Assembly: GCF_900100335.1 (NCBI RefSeq)
Contig: NZ_FNFE01000003.1
Span: 1 to 64,000 of the forward strand
From: Natronorubrum texcoconense
Lineage (GTDB): Archaea > Halobacteriota > Halobacteria > Halobacteriales > Natrialbaceae
Reading direction: 5' to 3'
DNA: 64,000 nucleotides
This document shows positions 35,134 to 44,005 of the stretch, one piece after another (the first letter of the stretch is position 1; each line of letters opens with the position of its first letter). The notes under the pieces were generated by a model. It made no database searches and was not told the DNA's origin. It saw only the letters and a program-made list of their open reading frames with translations. A program made the translations under genes and the position numbers.

Positions 35134-36219
35134 TTACTCCGTTCCGTTTCGACGGGAGCCCTCGTTGCCGTCGCTCGTTCTCGCATCGACACAATCGGTC
35201 CCGCCATCAGTTCTCACCTCGGTGCGGTCGGTTCCGCCGTCCGTTCTCGCGGTGGACCGGCGGTCCAACGATAGCGTCGGCGCACCTCGTCCCTCGAGTC
35301 GCGACCGGAGCAGCGCGCGGAACGCCGCTCGCTTGATGACGACGAAGCCGGCGAGGATCGTCAACAGCCCGACGACGGTGAGCGAGTCGACCACCGAGCC
35401 GAGGACGATCCAACTCACGCCGATCGCGACCGCCGGCTCGGCGTAGCCGACGAGGTTCACCTGAATCGCCCCGCTGCGGTCGAGCAGTTCGAAGTAGAGC
35501 AGGAACGCGAAGACGCCGGAGACGAGCGTCAAGTAGAGATACGACGCCAGCGCCGTCGTGGTCAGCTGGATCGCAGCCATCGACTCGCCCCGCAGGAACG
35601 CCCAGCCGAGCAACACGCCGGAGCCGAGCAGCATCGACCAGGCCTGAAGCGTCTCGAGCGGCAGGTTCGATTCGATCGGACGGACGAGCACGCTGCCGAG
35701 CGCGAACGCGACGGCGGAGGCGAAGACCAGCATCGCGCCGAACACCATATTGCCGCCGAGCGCCGCCGAAGAGGGCTGGACGACGAGCACGACGCCGACC
35801 AGACCGAGGACGAAGCCGACGACGCCGAGGAGGTTGAGCCGTTCGCTCGGGAGCAACACGCCGGCGAACGCGACGGTCAGGATCGGCGCCGTGCTGACGA
35901 TCGTCGCCGCGACCGCGCCGGAGACGTACAGCTCTCCGAGGTACAACAGGCCGTGATAGAGCGCGAAGACGAAGACGCCAGCGACGCCGATCACGAGCCA
36001 TTCCGACAGCCCAGACGGTCGAATTCGGTCGGTCACGACGGCCGCGTATCCGAGAACGATCGCGCCGGCCAGCGCGTATCGGAGTCCGGCGAACAGGAGC
36101 GGCGGCACGTACTCGAGACCGATCTCGATCGCGACGAACGAGCTTCCCCAGCAGAGTGCAAGCATCGAAAAGAGAACCAGTTCACGGTACTCAGATCGAA
36201 GAGGCACGAGTGCAGTCAT
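35134..36219 (-). CDS. EamA/DMT-superfamily transporter with variable repeat tail
   Basis: A 361-residue membrane transporter with ten predicted TM helices in two EamA repeats (ALCWGSSFVAIEIGLEYVPP at the start, second repeat from about residue 155). Such proteins export amino acids or metabolites. The last ~50 residues are polar and carry two exact RTDGGTD units, an expansion beyond the usual family end. It is divergent from an Lrp/AsnC regulator gene 124 bp away, which may control it. Confidence 0.9.
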   Translation of the reverse strand: MTALVPLRSEYRELVLFSMLALCWGSSFVAIEIGLEYVPPLLFAGLRYALAGAIVLGYAAVVTDRIRPSGLSEWLVIGVAGVFVFALYHGLLYLGELYVSGAVAATIVSTAPILTVAFAGVLLPSERLNLLGVVGFVLGLVGVVLVVQPSSAALGGNMVFGAMLVFASAVAFALGSVLVRPIESNLPLETLQAWSMLLGSGVLLGWAFLRGESMAAIQLTTTALASYLYLTLVSGVFAFLLYFELLDRSGAIQVNLVGYAEPAVAIGVSWIVLGSVVDSLTVVGLLTILAGFVVIKRAAFRALLRSRLEGRGAPTLSLDRRSTARTDGGTDRTEVRTDGGTDCVDARTSDGNEGSRRNGTE

Positions 36220-36342
36220 TTTCAGTTCGAAACGGATAGTCCTATTTAGACTCTTCTACAAAAGATGACGAACGGACGAACGCAAAACCACACATATGGA
36301 TCTAATCCGAATTGGCCACTATACTGAACAGTAATCTTGTAG
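36220..36342. promoter_or_regulatory. Divergent promoter region, EamA transporter and Lrp regulator
   Basis: An AT-rich 123-bp stretch between divergent genes. A TATA-like CTATACTG (36319-36326) precedes the regulator start at 36343. Lrp-family proteins often regulate the divergent transporter gene from such regions. Confidence 0.5.
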
Positions 36343-36882
36343 ATGGCTTCAAGTACATCAGACGAAGGATATATTCCAGGCGCGGCCGACCGGTCGTGCA
36401 TGGACGAACGCGACGTGCGACTCCTCAAGGCGATCTCCGAACTCGAGACCGGAAGTCCGGAACGGCTTCACGAAGCGACCGGCATTCCCGTCTCGACGAT
36501 TCACTACCGACTGAGCAACCTGCGGGAGGAAGGGATCATCACGAACGATCGCTACGAGGTCGATCTCGAGGAACTCGGGCTCGGCGTGACCGTCCTCGTC
36601 GAAGTCCACGCGGATTACCAGGGCTCCTACGAGACGTTTTCCGACCGCCTACTGACCGTCGAGGGCGTCACGAACGTCTACTTCACGATGGGGAAGACCG
36701 ACTTCATCGTCATCGCGCGACTGAGCAGCAGCGAGATGGTCGAGCGCCTGATCGCCGAGTTCGAGCAACTCGAGGGCGTCGACCGGACCGACTCGACGTT
36801 CGTCATCTCGGCGGTCGAAGAGCGCGACGCGCTCCAGAGCTACAGCCTCGAGACGCTGCTCGAAGAACTGGCCGACGGCTAG
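36343..36882 (+). CDS. Lrp/AsnC family transcriptional regulator
   Basis: A 179-residue regulator. The N-terminal winged helix (residues ~20-75: MDERDVRLLKAISEL, STIHYRLSNLREEGII) binds DNA, and the C-terminal RAM domain (80-160: VTVLVEVHADYQG, VYFTMGKTDFIVIARL) normally binds amino acids and drives oligomerisation. An alternative ATG at 36400 would remove 19 polar residues. The divergent exporter gene is the most likely target. Confidence 0.9.
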   Translation: MASSTSDEGYIPGAADRSCMDERDVRLLKAISELETGSPERLHEATGIPVSTIHYRLSNLREEGIITNDRYEVDLEELGLGVTVLVEVHADYQGSYETFSDRLLTVEGVTNVYFTMGKTDFIVIARLSSSEMVERLIAEFEQLEGVDRTDSTFVISAVEERDALQSYSLETLLEELADG

Positions 36883-37008
36883 TTGACGGGGGCGATCTCG
36901 AGACGAAGACAGTCGGAACCGGGCTGAATACGGGAACCCGCGAACGAAAATTGAGAGGGGAGAGAGCCGAACCGAACGAGCTGAAGAGTCCGATCGAAAC
37001 GAGTCGAG

Positions 37009-38877
37009 TCAGGATCGCTTCTGGATCTCCTCACGCAGTAACTCGCTCACGAGATCGCCGTCCGCCTTCCCGCGCAGCGCGCCCATACACTCGCCCATCA
37101 GCCCGGAGAACGCCTGCATCCCCTCCTCCTCGACCTGTGCTTCGTTTCGCTCGACGACTTCGGCGATCGCTTCGCGGACCGCTTCGTCGTCGGCCCCGCC
37201 GAGGTCTTCCGCGTCGGCCGCCTCCGCTGCGGTTCGATCGGGATCTTCGGCCAACGCCGTGAGGAGGTCCCCGACACCCTCGTTTGGCAGGTCGCCATCG
37301 TCGACCATCCCCAGAACGTCTCGGAGATGCGTCTCAGTGAGCACCTCGACAGCCACATCATCACGGCGGAGTTCGGTCAGCGTCGACTCGAGCGTCGATG
37401 CCGCAAGCGTCGGGTCGATGCCCTCTGCAACGAGTTCTTCGAACAGGGGCATCCGTCGGCCGTAGGCGACCTGCTCCGCCAGCCCGGCGCTGAGGTCGTA
37501 CTCGTCTTGATACCGCTCGACCTTCTCCGTCAGCAGCTCCGGCTCCGGCACCTCGCTCGGATCGGGTTCGACGGGCGGCACGTCCGTCTCGGGGTACATC
37601 CGCGCCGCACCGGGCAGCGGCCGCAGGTAGCGCGTCGTCCCGTCGTCGTTCGCTCCGCGAGTCTCTTCGGGGACGCCCTCGAGTGCGACGCCGGCGCGCT
37701 CGGCGACGGCCTCGATCGAGCCCTCGGCGACGTCGGTGTCGGCGGCGACGATCGCGACGGCGTCCTCGGATCCAGCCCCAACCGCTTCTCGCAGGTCCGC
37801 AACCTCGTCTTCGGTGACCCCGTAGGCCGGAAGCTCGTCCGTGTGGAAGATCCCGCCCGCGCCGTGGCGTTTCGCGTAGTCAGAGAACTCGGTACCGAGC
37901 CGGCGGTCCGGCGCGACCTCGCGACCGACGATGCCGTCGAAGCCGTACAGCGGGACGGCCATCACGGAGCCGCCGGAACCGAGCGCCCCGCCGATGACGC
38001 CGCTGTCCGTCCCCTCGAAGACCTCGGTCACGTCCTGCGTCTCGCCGATCGACGCCTCGCGCTCCGCGAGTTCCTCGCGAATCTCGACGAGTTTGGCCTG
38101 CCGAGCGACCTCGTTGCGCACGATGTCGTCGATGTCGTCGAGGCTCTGGACGCCCTTGATCTCGACGCGAGCGCCGTCCGCGATGGAGACGTTGACGTCC
38201 TGGCGGATCGTTCCGAGTCCGCGCTTGACCTTCCCCGTCGAGCGAAGGAGCATCCCGATCCGTTCGGCGGCTTCGAGCGCCTGCTCGGGGCTCGAGATAT
38301 CCGGCTTCGTGCCGATCTCGACCAGCGGAATGCCGAGCCGATCCAGACTGTATCGAACCCCGTCGTCGGTCTCTGCGACGCGCTGGGCGCTTTCCTCCTC
38401 GAGCAGGAGGTCCTCGATCCCCACCGCGCCGTCGTCGGTCTCGATCTCGCCTTCGGTCGCGATCAGCGTCGAGCGCTGGAAGCCCGACGTGTTCGAGCCG
38501 TCGACGACGAGCTTTCGCATGACGTTGGCCTGATCGACCGGCTTCATATCCATCAGCTGGGCGATCTCGAGGACCGTCTCGAGCGCCTCCTCGTCCAACT
38601 CGTGTGGCGGCTCGTCGTCCTCCTCGACCAGACAGGTCGAGTCGTACGCGAGGTACTCGAACTCCCGATCAACCTTGCTCTCCTCGAGTGCGGCCTGGTC
38701 GATCTCGCCGAGTTCGCTGCGCGTGGGGTGTAGATAGCGCGTGAACGTCCGCGTCGACTCCTCGGGTTCGCGAAGCTCGGTCGGACACTGGCAGAACAGC
38801 TTCGTCGCCGTGTCGAGTTGCTGGTGGATCTCCAGCCCGGCGACGAGTCCGAGCTCGTCGTAATCGTACTCGCTCAT
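37009..38877 (-). CDS. gatE: Glutamyl-tRNA(Gln) amidotransferase subunit E
   Basis: A 622-residue archaeal-specific subunit that, with GatD, converts Glu-tRNA(Gln) to Gln-tRNA(Gln). Landmarks: GLVAGLEIHQQLDTATKLFC (N-terminal GatB/E core), YSLDRLGIPLVEIGT and TIRQDVNVSI (~215-235), the inserted GAD domain near 270-390, and the C-terminal YqeY-like tail (QAFSGLMGECMGALRGKADG). A TATA-like GGTTTTTTACC lies ~28 bp before the ATG at 38877 on the minus strand, giving a leaderless start. gatD is not in the window. Confidence 0.96.
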   Translation of the reverse strand: MSEYDYDELGLVAGLEIHQQLDTATKLFCQCPTELREPEESTRTFTRYLHPTRSELGEIDQAALEESKVDREFEYLAYDSTCLVEEDDEPPHELDEEALETVLEIAQLMDMKPVDQANVMRKLVVDGSNTSGFQRSTLIATEGEIETDDGAVGIEDLLLEEESAQRVAETDDGVRYSLDRLGIPLVEIGTKPDISSPEQALEAAERIGMLLRSTGKVKRGLGTIRQDVNVSIADGARVEIKGVQSLDDIDDIVRNEVARQAKLVEIREELAEREASIGETQDVTEVFEGTDSGVIGGALGSGGSVMAVPLYGFDGIVGREVAPDRRLGTEFSDYAKRHGAGGIFHTDELPAYGVTEDEVADLREAVGAGSEDAVAIVAADTDVAEGSIEAVAERAGVALEGVPEETRGANDDGTTRYLRPLPGAARMYPETDVPPVEPDPSEVPEPELLTEKVERYQDEYDLSAGLAEQVAYGRRMPLFEELVAEGIDPTLAASTLESTLTELRRDDVAVEVLTETHLRDVLGMVDDGDLPNEGVGDLLTALAEDPDRTAAEAADAEDLGGADDEAVREAIAEVVERNEAQVEEEGMQAFSGLMGECMGALRGKADGDLVSELLREEIQKRS

Positions 38878-39356
38878 TGGCGGGCACTCGGAGGCGGAGG
38901 GGTAAAAAACCGTCCAGTTGCGGTCGGACCGGCGATGCGTTCGCTCCGCCACGCTGGAACTGTCTCAGTCACATTGCTGTCGCATCCGTTATCGTTGATT
39001 CGGCTGTTCAGACCGGCGGCTGTCATCGTTAGCTCGGCGGTTCCCGAGCGGACAGCAATCGCTCGAAGGTATTAGAGAGACGGGGTAGGTCAGTCAACGT
39101 GAGTACACGTGGAAACCACGCGTAGTCGAAAGGTGGCTGCCTGACCGTGCCGCCTACCGGGTTTCTCTCCTCTCGCCATAAAACACCTCCGGTAATCAGG
39201 TGCGCCACCTATCCAGTGTGACGACGGATCGCGTCACAATCGACCGCGTTCGCACCGACCGCCGCCCGTCGCCCGTTTCTACCGTTGCCCGTCCGTTTCT
39301 GTCACTGGTGCACAAGCAAGCACAACGGCTACACGCGGTTACCGGCACGTTCTCCT
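38878..39356. other. Intergenic region holding a candidate RNA gene
   Basis: About 480 bp between divergent genes. No protein gene is supported. The promoter of gatE lies at the left end (minus strand), and a structured RNA candidate lies at 39078-39160. The remainder shows no recognised feature. Confidence 0.5.
39078..39160 (-). ncRNA. Candidate structured non-coding RNA
   Basis: On the minus strand a TATA-like TTTTATGGCG (39175-39184) is followed about 25 bp later by GGTAGG (39158), which pairs with CCTACC (39084-39089). Inside, GGTCAG pairs with CTGACC, and a hairpin ACGTG-TACT-CACGT closes one arm. The promoter-to-helix spacing matches a transcript starting at the closing stem, and gatE has its own promoter, so this looks like an independent RNA. 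The class is unknown; an H/ACA-type guide RNA is one option. Confidence 0.45.
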
Positions 39357-39503
39357 ATGGTCCGGATTTCGACGATCGTCATCGTTCTCGCGATTATCCT
39401 CGGCATCGGTCTCATCCCGATCCCCATTATTCCCGGCGTCGGCATCCTCGTCGGTATCTCGGGGATCATCCTCGGAATCATTCTTCGGCTCCTCGGCTAC
39501 TGA
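39357..39503 (+). CDS. Very small hydrophobic membrane protein
   Basis: A 48-residue protein that is almost entirely hydrophobic, forming one long or two short TM helices (IVIVLAIILGIGLIP, then GILVGISGIILGIILRL) with Gly/Pro in between. Codon use and isoleucine-rich composition suit a real membrane peptide. Function unknown. It converges with btuD, which ends 2 bp after this stop. Confidence 0.55.
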   Translation: MVRISTIVIVLAIILGIGLIPIPIIPGVGILVGISGIILGIILRLLGY

Positions 39504-39504
39504 C

Positions 39505-40941
39505 TCAGTCGCCCGAGGACTCGGCCGAAACACCCGTACTCGAGTCGCCGTCCGACGACGACCCGGTCTCCGAAGAGCCGGAATCGGATCGCGAGTACGC
39601 CGATTGCGATCCGTTCTCGAGCGCGTCGTCAACCGACTCGAGAATCGTCTCCGGCGTCGCCTCGATCATCCGGCTGCGGTCGTAGTTCGGCAGTACGTCG
39701 CTGTCCTCTTCAGACTGATCGCCGTCCGCTTCCGTCACGAACACGACCGAGTCGGCGACCGAGTCGACCGTCTCGACGAGTTGCCGCGACCCGACACCGC
39801 CGGATTTGACCACGCTCTCGATGACCACCGTCAGATCGCTCTCCCGAATGCGGTCCTCGAACGCTGTCAGGTCGGTCGGCGAGAGCGACTCGAACGGCGG
39901 TATCTCGAGTCGCTCGAGATCGAGCGATCGAGCCGTTTCGGCCGCCGTATCGCCGGCCGTAACGGGACCGACGGAAAGATCGAGTTCCGCGGTCGCCGTC
40001 TCGAGGCGAGCGAGTACACTCGAGGCGAGCGATCCAGTTCCGAGGACGTGAACCCGGACGGCGCTCCCGTCGCCCGAATCTCGGCTGTCGGATCCGTCGA
40101 CTTTCGGGAGCGCCGTCACGGTCTCCGTTCCCGTGATCGGGTTCGTCGTAACCGTCGCCGTCGCGTCGAAGACGTCCGATAGCGACGCTCCGGTGAGGAC
40201 GTTAGCCGGCGTGCCACTCCGGAAGAGTTGGCCGTCGGCGAGCATCACGAGCCGGTCACAGTACCGCGCCGCCAGATCGAGGTCGTGGATCGCCGCACAG
40301 ACGGCCCGTCCCTCCTCGACTAACTCCCGAACCAACTGGAGCGTCTCGATCTGGTGGTTCACGTCGAGACTCCCGGTCGGTTCGTCGAGCAGCATGGCCG
40401 GCGTCTCCTGGGCGATCGCGCGCGCGAGCACCACGCGCTGGCGCTGGCCGCCACTCACTTCGTCGATCGGTCGGTCCGCGAGATCGACTGTTCGCGTCCG
40501 CTCGAGGGCCTGCTCGACGGCCTCTCGGTCCTCGAGCGTCGGGGACGAAAAGCGCGAGCGGTGGGGATGTCGCCCCATCTCGACGACGTCCCGAATGGGG
40601 AACGAAAACGATAGCGTCGTATCCTGTGGGACGACCGAGACCAGCCGACTCGAGGCCTTCGCGGACGCCCGATGAACGTCGGTGTCGCCGATCGTCACCG
40701 TTCCCGAATCCGGCTCGAGCGCGCCGCTGATCGCCCGGAGCAGCGTCGTCTTCCCCGCGCCGTTCGGTCCGACGAAGCCGACGAACTCGCCGGACTCGAT
40801 CGTCAGCGAGACGTCCTCGAGCACCGAGAGATCGCCGAAGGACAGCGAGACGTCTTCGACGGTGATCGCCGCTCGCTCGGGCGCCGGGTTGTACTCGCTC
40901 GTGACATCGTCACCGTCGGCTCCGGCCCGGAATCGGCTCAT
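39505..40941 (-). CDS. btuD: Cobalamin (B12) import ATPase BtuD with C-terminal extra domain
   Basis: A 478-residue protein. The first ~265 residues are a FecE/BtuD-type ATPase: Walker [10 protein letters not shown] (58-66), signature VSGGQRQRV (~162-170), Walker [10 protein letters not shown] (~182-190), and the H-switch AIHDLDLA. Residues ~290-415 add a Rossmann-like domain ([19 protein letters not shown]) absent from bacterial BtuD but seen in haloarchaeal ones; its role is unknown. The tail is Ser-rich. The gene overlaps btuC by four bases. Confidence 0.9.
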   Translation of the reverse strand: MSRFRAGADGDDVTSEYNPAPERAAITVEDVSLSFGDLSVLEDVSLTIESGEFVGFVGPNGAGKTTLLRAISGALEPDSGTVTIGDTDVHRASAKASSRLVSVVPQDTTLSFSFPIRDVVEMGRHPHRSRFSSPTLEDREAVEQALERTRTVDLADRPIDEVSGGQRQRVVLARAIAQETPAMLLDEPTGSLDVNHQIETLQLVRELVEEGRAVCAAIHDLDLAARYCDRLVMLADGQLFRSGTPANVLTGASLSDVFDATATVTTNPITGTETVTALPKVDGSDSRDSGDGSAVRVHVLGTGSLASSVLARLETATAELDLSVGPVTAGDTAAETARSLDLERLEIPPFESLSPTDLTAFEDRIRESDLTVVIESVVKSGGVGSRQLVETVDSVADSVVFVTEADGDQSEEDSDVLPNYDRSRMIEATPETILESVDDALENGSQSAYSRSDSGSSETGSSSDGDSSTGVSAESSGD

Positions 40942-42068
40942 ACCGAATGCACCTCCCGGCGAGTGAGCAGGAACAGGAAAAAGGGCGCGCCGAGTGCGGC
41001 CGTGATGATGCCGACCGGAACGATGGGCGTCGAGACCTCGAGACCGAAGGGAAACGAGAGCGTTCCGAGGCGGGCAATCGTATCGGTCGCGACGAGAAAC
41101 GAGGCGCCCGCAAGCGCGCTGGTCGGCAGAAGGATTCGGTGGTCGGGGCCGACGAGCAGTCGCATGATATGGGGAACGACGAGACCGACGAAGCCGATGA
41201 CGCCTGCGACGGCGACGCCCGCGGCGGTGACGATGCTCGCGAGCGCGAGCAGGAGGAGTTTGGTCCGCTCGACGTCGACTCCGAGGTGGTGGGCGTCCTC
41301 CTCGCCCAGCAACAGGACGTTCATTTCGCGCGTGTAGGTGAGCAGGACGGCCACGCCGACGAGGGTCACCGGCAGCGCGAACCGGACGTCGCTCCAGGTG
41401 CTGTTGGCGAGGTGCCCCATCATCCAGATGACGGCCTGTCGGAGGTCGTCACCGCTGTGGACGAGCATGTAGGAGATCATCGCGCCGAGGAACGCCTGGA
41501 TGGCGACGCCGGCCAGCAGCAACGTGGCGACGGGCGTTCGCCCGCCCTCCGTCGCGATCGCGTAGACGAGAAACGCGGTCCCGAGCGCGCCGACGAACGC
41601 CGAGAGGTGGAGGCCGCCGAACGGAATCAGGGCCGGAAACGCAATCGCCGCGACGGCGCCTGCTGCCGCGCCCGAGGAGACGCCGATGATCGACGGATCC
41701 GCGAGCGGGTTCCGAAAGAACCCCTGCATGACCGTCCCCGCGGCCGCGAGAGAGAAGCCGACCGTCGCTGCGAGCGCGATTCGGGGCAGACGGATGTTCT
41801 CGACGATGTACTGGTGGCCCCCCGGCACGTCGAACGCGAAAACCGAGGTGTACGCGAACCCGGGGACGGGGACGGTGATGCCGACCCACGGAACGGTGGT
41901 TTCGCTCAGTACGACACTCGAGGGAATCACGACGGCGTTCAGCGTGGCCATCGCGACCGTTAGCGGATCGATCCTGACCGAGCCGAGGGCGGCGCTCCCC
42001 ACGACGACGGCGACGAGCAGGGCCGAGAGCCCCACCGACCACGCGGCGGTTCGGACCGATCGCTCCAT
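40938..42068 (-). CDS. btuC: Cobalamin ABC transporter permease BtuC
   Basis: A 376-residue FecCD/BtuC-type permease with about ten TM helices. Family motifs include [33 protein letters not shown] (residues ~95-125, cited by landmarks RLPRI and [10 protein letters not shown]), [10 protein letters not shown], and the ATPase-contact loop [19 protein letters not shown] (~288-306). It partners BtuD, whose start overlaps its stop, and the divergent BtuF binding protein. Confidence 0.94.
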   Translation of the reverse strand: MERSVRTAAWSVGLSALLVAVVVGSAALGSVRIDPLTVAMATLNAVVIPSSVVLSETTVPWVGITVPVPGFAYTSVFAFDVPGGHQYIVENIRLPRIALAATVGFSLAAAGTVMQGFFRNPLADPSIIGVSSGAAAGAVAAIAFPALIPFGGLHLSAFVGALGTAFLVYAIATEGGRTPVATLLLAGVAIQAFLGAMISYMLVHSGDDLRQAVIWMMGHLANSTWSDVRFALPVTLVGVAVLLTYTREMNVLLLGEEDAHHLGVDVERTKLLLLALASIVTAAGVAVAGVIGFVGLVVPHIMRLLVGPDHRILLPTSALAGASFLVATDTIARLGTLSFPFGLEVSTPIVPVGIITAALGAPFFLFLLTRREVHSV

Positions 42069-42093
42069 ACATCACAATCTCGATTGGAGTAGG

Positions 42094-42103
42094 CAAATAT
42101 TTG
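42094..42103. promoter_or_regulatory. Palindromic TATA box serving divergent btu genes
   Basis: CAAATATTTG is a perfect palindrome centred 30 bp from the btuC ATG (42068) and 31 bp from the btuF ATG (42130). A single TATA element therefore sits at the right distance for leaderless transcripts in both directions. No second TATA-like element is seen in the 61-bp gap. Confidence 0.6.
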
Positions 42104-42129
42104 TTGAAGTAGCGGGTGACGTACGGACG

Positions 42130-43260
42130 ATGCGACAACAACTGACCGTTCTCGTGGCCGTTGTACTCGCGATTTCTGTCGTCGCCCCTATCGCGGGTGC
42201 GACCGGCGCGACGACGGGAGCCGCGGTACAGGATTCGGAGACACAGTGTGAGTACCCCCTCACGATCACCGACGCGTCCGGCGAGGAGGTCACCATCGAC
42301 GACGAACCCGAGTCGATCGTGACGCTCTATCCGGGTGACGCACAGCTCGCCTACTCCATCGGCGCCGAAGACAAGGTCGTCGGCATGCCGGTCGGCCAGT
42401 ACACCGACTCGCTCGACGCCGGCGACCGAACCGATATCAGCGAAGACGACGGCGTGACACCGAACGCCGAAGAGATCGTCGCGCTCGACCCCGACGTCGT
42501 GCTGGCCGCAAATATCGCACTCAGCCAAGAGGACCTCCTCGAAACGCTCGAGGACGCCGACATTACGGTCGTCGTGCTTGACACGGCGAATTCGATCGAC
42601 GACGTCCACGACAACGTCCGCACCACCGGCGAAGTGACCGGCGAGTGCGAGAGCGCCGAGGAGACGATCGAGTGGATGGACGACCGACTCGAGGTCTTCG
42701 CGGACGCACTCGAGGACGAGGAGGCGCCGCTCGCGTACTACGACAGCGGCGACGACGGCGCGACCTTCGGTGCGGAGACCTTCCAGCACGACGTGCTGAC
42801 GGCGGGCGGACTCGACAATCTGGCCGCCGAAGTCGGTGAGGAGGGCTGGGTGATGATGAGTCCGGAGACCGTCGTCGACGAGGATCCGGAGTGGGTCGTC
42901 TACCCCGACCGTGAGGACGCCCCACCGTCCGCGGACAGTCTGGAAGAGACGACCGCCTTCCAGGAGGATAACATCCACGCGGTCGACGATAACGCAGTAA
43001 GTCAGCCCGCTCCGGACATCGTCTACGTGGTCGAATCGCTCGTCGAGACCGTCCACCCCGACGTGTACGACGAGATCGAGTCCGACCTCGCGGCCGTCGA
43101 CGAAGCGCACGGAGTCGGTGACGACGCAAACGGCGAGGACGACGACGCGGACGACGCGGACGCGAGCGACGACGGCGATGACACGATCCCCGGCTTCGGG
43201 ATCCCCGTTGCGGTCGCCGCAGTGCTCGCCGTCGCCGGCTTCCTCCTGCGCCGTCGATAA
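42130..43260 (+). CDS. btuF: Cobalamin-binding protein BtuF with PGF-CTERM anchor
   Basis: A 376-residue exported binding protein. A Sec signal peptide spans residues ~1-25. The periplasmic-binding-protein-2 body includes ESIVTLYPGDAQLAYSIGAEDKVVGMP (~58-85, cited by SIVTLYPG and KVVGMP) and ALDPDVVLAAN. After an Asp-rich linker the end reads IPGFGIPVAVAAVLAVAGF then RRR, a PGF-CTERM signal: archaeosortase A should cut it and attach lipid, holding the protein on the cell surface. It is divergent from btuCD. Confidence 0.93.
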   Translation: MRQQLTVLVAVVLAISVVAPIAGATGATTGAAVQDSETQCEYPLTITDASGEEVTIDDEPESIVTLYPGDAQLAYSIGAEDKVVGMPVGQYTDSLDAGDRTDISEDDGVTPNAEEIVALDPDVVLAANIALSQEDLLETLEDADITVVVLDTANSIDDVHDNVRTTGEVTGECESAEETIEWMDDRLEVFADALEDEEAPLAYYDSGDDGATFGAETFQHDVLTAGGLDNLAAEVGEEGWVMMSPETVVDEDPEWVVYPDREDAPPSADSLEETTAFQEDNIHAVDDNAVSQPAPDIVYVVESLVETVHPDVYDEIESDLAAVDEAHGVGDDANGEDDDADDADASDDGDDTIPGFGIPVAVAAVLAVAGFLLRRR

Positions 43261-43320
43261 CCCTCTCGCTGCCGTCTCGTTTTGAAAAGTGTTTACTCGT
43301 CGGCTGTTCGAGACGAACGT

Positions 43321-43602
43321 ATGGTCGAGAACGTCATCTGGCCCGCCTATCTCGATGCGGGCCTCTCACGAACCGAGGGCCGGCGCGTGTCCCAGGATCT
43401 CGCAGTCGAAGAGCCGACGGTCGACGAAATCGCCAAGTCCGTCCAGCAGATCGGGTACGACGCCACGATCGAGCGGGACAAGGCCTACTCCCGGGAGCAC
43501 TGGGCCGACCGGGGTCGGGTCGTCGTCAGGGGGGCCGACGACTCGACGAAGAACGACCTCGTCCAGGCCGTGGCGGCGTACGTCGCCGCGATGCGAGACT
43601 AA
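43321..43602 (+). CDS. srp19: Signal recognition particle 19 kDa subunit
   Basis: A 93-residue RNA-binding protein that folds archaeal SRP RNA so that SRP54 can bind. The N-terminus [19 protein letters not shown] matches the SRP19 RNA-binding loop, and [20 protein letters not shown] matches the C-terminal helix. The stop overlaps the start of gar1 by one base (TAATG), indicating translational coupling. The SRP RNA gene was not found in this window. Confidence 0.95.
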   Translation: MVENVIWPAYLDAGLSRTEGRRVSQDLAVEEPTVDEIAKSVQQIGYDATIERDKAYSREHWADRGRVVVRGADDSTKNDLVQAVAAYVAAMRD

Positions 43603-43859
43603 TGCGCCGGGTTGGCTCCGTCGTCCGTACCGCACAGGGTCTCGCCGTGTTGCGGACGGACGGCACCGACGGCGACGCATCCGACTCGAGCGACGCCATT
43701 CGGAACGAAATCGGCACGATGGTGCTGAACGACTCGCTCGAGACGGTCGGTCGCGTCGTCGACGTCTTCGGTCCCGTCGACCGCCCGTACATCGCGGTGA
43801 CGCCGGACAGCGGCGTTCACCTGCCGTCGCTGGTCGGTTCGACGCTCTACGCTCGATAG
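43602..43859 (+). CDS. gar1: H/ACA ribonucleoprotein subunit GAR1
   Basis: An 85-residue protein of the GAR1 beta-barrel fold that helps Cbf5 in RNA-guided pseudouridylation. The core reads MVLNDSLETVGRVVDVFGPV and RPYIAVTP, matching the archaeal GAR1 pattern (VYDxxxxxIGKVxDVFGPV). The gene is coupled to srp19 by a one-base overlap, a recurrent haloarchaeal arrangement. Confidence 0.92.
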   Translation: MRRVGSVVRTAQGLAVLRTDGTDGDASDSSDAIRNEIGTMVLNDSLETVGRVVDVFGPVDRPYIAVTPDSGVHLPSLVGSTLYAR

Positions 43860-44005
43860 GCCCGACAGGTTGTAGTTCCGGCTCGAGGCTTACCGCTCCG
43901 CCGCCTCGGTTCCGTCCTGCCCCTCTTCCGGCTCCGTACGGATCGATTCGTCCGCCTCGAGCGGAAACGAAAACACCCATAGGAGCAGGGTGTAAACGCC
44001 GCTTC

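Noticed and set aside
37327-38733. A 468-codon plus-strand frame opposite gatE
   Set aside because: gatE is complete and conserved on the minus strand; the opposite frame stays open only because of codon bias.
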